From: Microbacterium sp. C7(2022)
GTDB lineage: Bacteria; Actinomycetota; Actinomycetes; Actinomycetales; Microbacteriaceae
Direction of reading: 5' to 3'
Length of the DNA stretch: 64,000 bases
NCBI RefSeq assembly: GCF_028823665.1
Contig: NZ_JAPEHV010000005.1
Location: 186,001-250,000 of the forward strand
The notes under the pieces were generated by a model, which was given only the letters and a program-made list of their open reading frames with translations, had not been told where the DNA came from and did no database searches. Each line of letters begins with the position of its first letter. The first letter of the stretch is position 1. The position numbers and the translations under genes were made by a program. Of the stretch, positions 59,714 to 64,000 are shown one piece after another.

Positions 59714-60871
59714 TCAGGTGCGCGCGAGGTGATCGCGCAGGGTAGGGCCTGCGCGGAACTCGTGGATGAGGTGCTGGACAACAGCCCGGAGGTCGCCATC
59801 GGCGGCGTCAGCGACCTGAACCTGCCGCTCGTAACTTGCGCCATGGTCGAGGATTGCGGTGACGCCCGCCAGTTCGCGTGAGCAGCCAAGTTCGTCGGCG
59901 ACATCGGTCATTTCGACCACGATGTCACGCAGGTGTTCACGAACGAGACGCTGTGTGCCCGCGCTGTCGATGATCGCGTGCGCGTCGAGGCCATAACGTG
60001 CAGCGCGCCACTTGTTCTCTCGGACGAACCAGGGTGCGATTGTCGGCAACGTCTGCCCGGCATCCAGTTGGCGCGAGAAGTGCTCGACCAGAACCTGGAC
60101 GAGCGCGGCCACGGCCGCCAGTTCGGGGAGCGTGGACATCCCATCGCACGCGCGAACTTCGATCGTGCCCCACCTCGGCGCCGGTCGGATGTCCCACCGC
60201 ACCTCGGTGGAATCGGCCATCACTCCGGTGCGAACCATGTCATCGAGGTAGGCCTCAAATTGCGCCCAGTCTTCAAGCGGCCAGGGAAGGCCGGCGGTCG
60301 GCAGTTGCTGGAACACCAGTGCGCGGTTCGATGCGTAGCCCGTGCGGTCGCCGGCCCAGAACGGGCTCGACGCGGAAAGCGCCTGGAAGTGGGGCAAGTA
60401 GGTCGAGAGCGCGCCGATCAACGGCAGCACTTTGTTGACGTCCTCGACTCCGATGTGCACGTGGATTCCCCAGATCATCATGTTCCGCCCCCACCACTGG
60501 GTACGGTCGATCAGAGCGTGATACCGGGTCTTGTCGGTGACTTCCTGCTCGTACCACTGTGCAAAAGGATGACTGCCGGCGCAGAGCAATTCGATGCCAC
60601 GGGAGTCGGTGAACGAGCGCACCGATGCGATCGCGTCGGCGATATCGTCTACCGCCATCGCGACGGTGTCACCGACGCCGCTGGTGACTTCGATGGTGTT
60701 CGTGAGGAGCTCCCCGGTGACGGTGTATCGCTCGAGCGCGCTGGCCTCTTCGAGTGCAGCGAGTGCATCGGGTGCGCGGGGGACGAGATCGCCCGTGCGA
60801 CCGTCCGCGAGCATGAGTTCCCACTCGATCCCGACTGTCGATCTCGCGGAGGTGGCGAAGGGCACCGTCAT
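59714..60871 (-). CDS. carboxylate-amine ligase / glutamate-cysteine ligase type 2 (YbdK family)
   Basis: A 385-residue GCS2-family ligase: STVGIEWELMLAD near the start, NTIEVTSGV, the MMIWGIHVHIGVED strand with metal/ATP residues, RWGTIEVRACDGMSTLPE and APWFVRENKWRAARYGLDA. Family members join glutamate to an amine or cysteine using ATP; actinobacteria use mycothiol and also EgtA for ergothioneine, so glutathione synthesis is not implied. Start taken as ATG 60871 (MTVPFATS); upstream GTG/ATG options exist and no clear ribosome-binding site decides. Confidence 0.8.
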   Translation of the reverse strand: MTVPFATSARSTVGIEWELMLADGRTGDLVPRAPDALAALEEASALERYTVTGELLTNTIEVTSGVGDTVAMAVDDIADAIASVRSFTDSRGIELLCAGSHPFAQWYEQEVTDKTRYHALIDRTQWWGRNMMIWGIHVHIGVEDVNKVLPLIGALSTYLPHFQALSASSPFWAGDRTGYASNRALVFQQLPTAGLPWPLEDWAQFEAYLDDMVRTGVMADSTEVRWDIRPAPRWGTIEVRACDGMSTLPELAAVAALVQVLVEHFSRQLDAGQTLPTIAPWFVRENKWRAARYGLDAHAIIDSAGTQRLVREHLRDIVVEMTDVADELGCSRELAGVTAILDHGASYERQVQVADAADGDLRAVVQHLIHEFRAGPTLRDHLART

Positions 60872-60948
60872 GGCCACAGTTTCGCACGTGGCTGCCTTCC
60901 CCCGCCGCAGCATCGGCTAGTTCGCGGCATCCCCGCTCATCTGGCAGA

Positions 60949-60981
60949 ATAGAGGGTCGGATCACCCGCTCGACCCTCTAT
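60949..60981 (+). promoter_or_regulatory. 11-bp inverted repeat in the rpsP leader/promoter
   Basis: ATAGAGGGTCG and CGACCCTCTAT are perfect partners around an 11-nt loop. The left arm touches a possible -10 (CAGAAT, 60945-60950), so it is either an operator or an mRNA hairpin about 95 nt before the start codon. Confidence 0.6.
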
Positions 60982-61076
60982 CCAGCGTGGCGGTCCTCCC
61001 TTCAGAGCTTCCGCCGGGTGTGCACCCCACGCTCCAGGCGACCAGTTCGTTCACTTTCCACACATTCAGGAGAATC

Positions 61077-61499
61077 GTGGCTGTCAAGATTCGTCTCAAG
61101 CGCCTGGGCAAGATCCGTGCGCCGTACTACCGCATCGTTGTGGCCGACTCGCGCACCAAGCGCGACGGTCGTGTCATCGAGGAGATCGGCAAGTACCACC
61201 CCACCGAGGAGCCCTCGTTCATCGAGGTCGACTCCGAGCGCGCGCAGTACTGGCTGTCGGTTGGTGCACAGCCGACCGAGCAGGTGCGCGCTCTGCTCAA
61301 GCTCACCGGCGACTGGGGTCGCTTCAAGGGTGACAAGGATGCTGTCTCCACGGTGAAGACCCGTGAGGCCAAGCCCGAGTTCGCCGTTGACGCCGACAAG
61401 AAGTCGGTCATCAAGCCGAAGGCTGAGAAGAAGGTCGAAGCTCCGGCTGCTGACGAGACCGAAGCGGGCGACGAGTCCGCTGAGTCCACCGAAGCGTAG
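61077..61499 (+). CDS. rpsP: 30S ribosomal protein S16
   Basis: A 140-residue ribosomal protein, starting [20 protein letters not shown]. The core ends near residue 85; the remaining tail is unusually long and Lys/Glu/Ala rich (common in actinobacterial S16). GTG start with AGGAG 4 nt upstream; an in-frame upstream start is rejected. Followed by khpA and rimM, the usual operon order. Confidence 0.95.
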   Translation: MAVKIRLKRLGKIRAPYYRIVVADSRTKRDGRVIEEIGKYHPTEEPSFIEVDSERAQYWLSVGAQPTEQVRALLKLTGDWGRFKGDKDAVSTVKTREAKPEFAVDADKKSVIKPKAEKKVEAPAADETEAGDESAESTEA

Positions 61500-61503
61500 T
61501 CCG

Positions 61504-61734
61504 TTGCTGGCTGCCGCGCTCGAACACGTCGTCAAGGGGATCGTGGATCACCCCGACGACGTGCGCATCGACTCGTCGACCTCCGCTCGCGGAGAGGTTC
61601 TCGAGGTTCACGTACATCCCGATGACCGGGGTCGTGTGATCGGGCGTGGCGGCCGTACGGCCAAAGCCCTGCGCACAGTGATCAGTGCACTCGCGGACGG
61701 TCGTCGTGTTCGCGTAGACGTCGCAGATGACTGA
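61504..61734 (+). CDS. khpA: KH-domain RNA-binding protein KhpA
   Basis: A 76-residue single KH domain, with the GxxG loop in VIGRGGRTAKALR and the strand VLEVHVHPDDRG. It binds RNA and, with KhpB in other Gram-positives, controls cell division and sRNA use. TTG at 61504, 4 nt after the rpsP stop, is the likely start; its stop overlaps rimM by 8 nt. Confidence 0.9.
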   Translation: MLAAALEHVVKGIVDHPDDVRIDSSTSARGEVLEVHVHPDDRGRVIGRGGRTAKALRTVISALADGRRVRVDVADD

Positions 61735-62416
61735 CGCGGGCGAGACTGCAGCGGAAGCGAGCGAGCCGTCGGATGACGGTTCGTTCGCTCCCGCTCCGGG
61801 CGGAAAGACGCAGCTGCGAGTCGGGCGCCTGGTCAAGGCGCACGGCCTCAAGGGCGCGCTGAAGCTCGAGCTGTACACCGACGATCCCGAGGGCCGTTTC
61901 GTCCCCGGCGCAGTGTTCACACTCCAAGTGCCCACCTCGTCGCCCTGGCACGGTAAGCCCCTGACCGTTCGCGAGTTCCGGTGGATGAACTCGCACCCCG
62001 TCGCCTTCTTCGAGGGCGTGGATGACCGCACTCGCGCGGAAGAACTGGTGCGCGCAATTCTGTGGATCGATCAGGATCCTGCCGCATCGCCTTCGGAAGA
62101 CGATGCCTGGTTCGACCACCAGCTGGTAGGCCTTTCCGCCGTGCGTGACGGTGCGACGGTGGGCCGTGTGGTCCGTGTCGAGCATCTCCCCGCGCAAGAC
62201 CTGCTCGTGATTCGCGTGGTAGGCGACGGCAGCGGCGAGCGCGAGGTGCTCGTTCCCTTCGTCAAGGCGATCGTGCCCGAGGTTGATGTCGTCGCAGGCC
62301 ATGTTGTCGTGACGCCTCCCGCGGGACTCTTCGAGGACATCGACGACGCCGATAACGGCGAAGCGGATGCCGCTCAAACCCGCGACGGTGTCGAAGAGGC
62401 TCCTGACCAGGACTGA
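61727..62416 (+). CDS. rimM: 16S rRNA processing protein RimM
   Basis: A 229-residue ribosome maturation factor: RimM N domain (RVGRLVKAHGLKGALKLELY) and C-terminal PRC barrel (WFDHQLVGLSAV, LVPFVKAIVPEVDV, PPAGLFED), which binds S19 during 30S assembly. Both ends carry extra acidic residues. ATG overlaps khpA. In most relatives trmD and rplS follow; here a nitrate reductase begins 102 nt later. Confidence 0.93.
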   Translation: MTDAGETAAEASEPSDDGSFAPAPGGKTQLRVGRLVKAHGLKGALKLELYTDDPEGRFVPGAVFTLQVPTSSPWHGKPLTVREFRWMNSHPVAFFEGVDDRTRAEELVRAILWIDQDPAASPSEDDAWFDHQLVGLSAVRDGATVGRVVRVEHLPAQDLLVIRVVGDGSGEREVLVPFVKAIVPEVDVVAGHVVVTPPAGLFEDIDDADNGEADAAQTRDGVEEAPDQD

Positions 62417-62424
62417 TCTTCTTG

Positions 62425-62452
62425 CTCACGCGCCGCTATTCGTCGGCGTGAG
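62425..62452 (+). terminator. hairpin after rimM
   Basis: CTCACGC and GCGTGAG form a 7-bp stem with further CCG/CGG pairing inside. It lies 8 nt after the rimM stop, without a T tract. Confidence 0.4.
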
Positions 62453-62518
62453 ATGCATGTGACGCGTTCGAAACACACGCGCACCGTCGGCGGAACATCC
62501 TTTCGGGATCATCGACAC

Positions 62519-64000
62519 ATGGTGCTGGTGGCAGATTCCGCATCGACGCTTCACGAGGCGTCGACGACCACTGTGCGCGGCGTGTGTTCGTACTGCGGCG
62601 TGGGTTGCGGCATGAGCGTCACCTCCTCGTCTGAAGGTGGGGTCCGCACAGTCACGCGCACGGTCGGTGACCCCGAGCATCCCGCAAACCACGGGCGTCT
62701 GTGCACGAAAGGCGCCACTCACGTCGAAGTGATGGCCGCGCCGGGCCGGTTGACCTCGGCCCATGTGAGGCCTGCCCGCCACGCTGAGCCCGAACCGGTC
62801 TCCCTCGATGATGCGGTGACGGATGCCGCGACGCGGCTGCGCGCGATCATCGACGAACACGGACCCGACGCCGTCGCCCTCTACGTGTCCGGGCAGATGT
62901 CCATCGAGGCGCAGTACCTGTCGAACAAGCTGATGAAGGGCTTCATCGGCGGCATCCACATCGAATCGAACTCGCGTCTGTGTATGGCTTCGGCTGGCAC
63001 CGGTTACAAACAGTCGCTCGGGGCCGATGGTCCACCGGGTTCCTATGACGATATCGACCGCGCTGATCTGTTCTTCGTCATCGGCTCGAACATGGCGGAC
63101 TGCCATCCGATTCTGTTCCTGCGAATGGCTGATCGACTCAAGCGCGGTGCCCGCCTGATTGTGGTGGATCCGCGACGCACGGCCACAGCTGACCGCGCCG
63201 ATCTCTACCTGCCGATCGCGCCCGGGACGGACCTGGCACTGCTCAACGGACTGTTGCATCTCTTGGTGAGAAGCGGCGACATCGACGAGGAGTTCATCGC
63301 CACGCACACCGACGGGTGGGACGCGATGCCCGACTTTCTCGCGGATTACACGCCGGAGCGCGTCGCCGCGATCACGGGGCTGGACCCGGATGACATTCGC
63401 ACGGCAGCGCAATGGATCGGGGAAGTCGGCGAGTGGATGACGCTGTGGACGATGGGGTTGAACCAGTCGACGCAAGGCACATGGAACACCAACGCGATTT
63501 GCAACCTGCACCTGGCCACCGGAGCGATCTGTCGTCCGGGGAGCGGGCCGTTCTCGCTCACCGGGCAGCCCAACGCCATGGGTGGCCGCGAGATGGGCTA
63601 CATGGGCCCGGGTCTCCCGGGCCAACGAGCGGTGTTCAACGCTGTTGATCGCGCGTTCACCGAGGAGGTGTGGGGACTTCCGGCGGACACGATCCGAACC
63701 GACGCCGGTGCCGGCACAATCGACATGTTCGAGCGTATGGCCGCCCGGGAGATCAAGGCCGCGTGGATCATCTGCACGAACCCGGTCGCGTCCGTCGCCA
63801 ACCGGCGCACCGTGATCGCGGGTCTGGAAGCGGCCGAGCTGGTGATCGTGCAGGACGTGTTCGCCGAGACGGCGACGAACCAGTACGCCGACGTGCTGCT
63901 CCCCGCGACGCTCTGGGTCGAGGCTGACGGAGTGCTCGTCAATAGCGAGCGCAACATGACGTTGTCGGCGCAGGCAGCGACGCCGCCGGGTGACGCCGAG
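62519..64000 (+). CDS. assimilatory nitrate reductase catalytic subunit (molybdopterin oxidoreductase), 3' cut by window
   Basis: The first 494 residues of a molybdenum enzyme; the frame is open to the window end. The N-terminal [4Fe-4S] motif is CSYCGVGCGMS with the fourth Cys in GRLCTKG. Later: ESNSRLCMASAGTGYKQS, DLFFVIGSNMADCHPI, VVDPRRTATADRAD, NAICNLHLATGAICRPGSGPFSLTGQPNAMGGREMG. The GPFSLTGQPNAMGGRE block is typical of NarB/NasA assimilatory nitrate reductases; a formate dehydrogenase is the less likely alternative. No signal peptide. Start at ATG 62519; no good ribosome-binding site. A GlnR-type site was not recognised. Confidence 0.85.
   Translation, partial: MVLVADSASTLHEASTTTVRGVCSYCGVGCGMSVTSSSEGGVRTVTRTVGDPEHPANHGRLCTKGATHVEVMAAPGRLTSAHVRPARHAEPEPVSLDDAVTDAATRLRAIIDEHGPDAVALYVSGQMSIEAQYLSNKLMKGFIGGIHIESNSRLCMASAGTGYKQSLGADGPPGSYDDIDRADLFFVIGSNMADCHPILFLRMADRLKRGARLIVVDPRRTATADRADLYLPIAPGTDLALLNGLLHLLVRSGDIDEEFIATHTDGWDAMPDFLADYTPERVAAITGLDPDDIRTAAQWIGEVGEWMTLWTMGLNQSTQGTWNTNAICNLHLATGAICRPGSGPFSLTGQPNAMGGREMGYMGPGLPGQRAVFNAVDRAFTEEVWGLPADTIRTDAGAGTIDMFERMAAREIKAAWIICTNPVASVANRRTVIAGLEAAELVIVQDVFAETATNQYADVLLPATLWVEADGVLVNSERNMTLSAQAATPPGDAE

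Noticed and set aside
62453..62518. GlnR/nitrogen-control box before the nitrate reductase
   Set aside because: A single GAAAC-like half-site is present but no properly spaced second half.

Overview
The window is high-GC DNA with the gene content, codon use and promoter style of an actinobacterium, most probably a Microbacteriaceae (Microbacterium-like) chromosome. Support: type B L31 (rpmE2), a glgC/glgA divergent pair, DUF3099/DUF3515/DUF2004/DUF4349 proteins, a leucine-catabolic cluster laid out much like Mycobacterium Rv2495c-Rv2506, the order recG-coaD-yceD-rpmF-rnc-mutM-smc-ftsY, and about twenty genes that start a few bases after a TANNNT -10 box (leaderless mRNAs). It is almost entirely core chromosome. 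I see no insertion sequence, integrase, CRISPR array or rRNA. No stretch longer than 300 nt lacks a feature.

Layout. 1-2,646: tail of an ABC-F ATPase, a DUF3099/small-protein/SURF1 operon, fabG. 2,653-7,046: serB, divergent glgC/glgA, a stand-alone ABC ATPase, rpmE2. 7,093-9,691: exonuclease, alpha/beta hydrolase, a head-to-head pair of gene remnants (CGNR zinc finger and EamA transporter), an Lrp/AsnC regulator. 9,866-20,220: branched-chain keto acid dehydrogenase E1a/E1b/E2, a TetR repressor with two operator copies, then carboxylase beta and alpha, acyl-CoA dehydrogenase, MaoC and CitE-like lyase: a leucine/isovalerate degradation module. 20,237-26,701: phosphatase, sirtuin, TrmH methylase, SGNH hydrolase, helicase, ferritin-VIT1 metal transporter. 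26,797-32,835: tRNA-Leu(GAG), GNAT, an orphan contractile tail-sheath gene, NUDIX, msrA, DUF4349/sigma pair, terC behind a probable Mn2+ riboswitch. 32,890-34,??? continues with a leucine leader peptide and leuCD (to 35,071), then murA, plsC, gpsA, ddl, DUF3515/thiL, rsmD, an acyltransferase, recG, coaD, yceD, rpmF, rnc, mutM. 47,267-49,141: a tandem-GNAT operon with two small ORFs. 49,142-58,681: smc, ftsY, DUF2004, lipB-lipA, a TetR-VOC fusion, a repeat-rich spacer, ffh. 58,721-64,000: a second head-to-head remnant pair (unknown gene and polysialyltransferase-like), a glutamate-cysteine ligase-like gene, rpsP-khpA-rimM, and the start of an assimilatory nitrate reductase where trmD would be expected.

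How the parts connect. The bkd enzymes turn branched-chain keto acids into acyl-CoAs; the dehydrogenase, the biotin carboxylase pair, MaoC and the lyase then carry the leucine branch onward. LipA/LipB, also in the window, make the lipoyl cofactor that the E2 protein needs. Leucine synthesis (leuCD) sits elsewhere in the window under what looks like attenuation control. Ffh and FtsY give both halves of the SRP targeting GTPase pair. Most notable non-routine items: the orphan sheath gene, two independent head-to-head double truncations, the overlapping -10 boxes of DUF3515/thiL, the TetR double operator, the leuC leader, the TerC riboswitch and the TetR-VOC fusion. I found no complete, clearly new multi-gene system.
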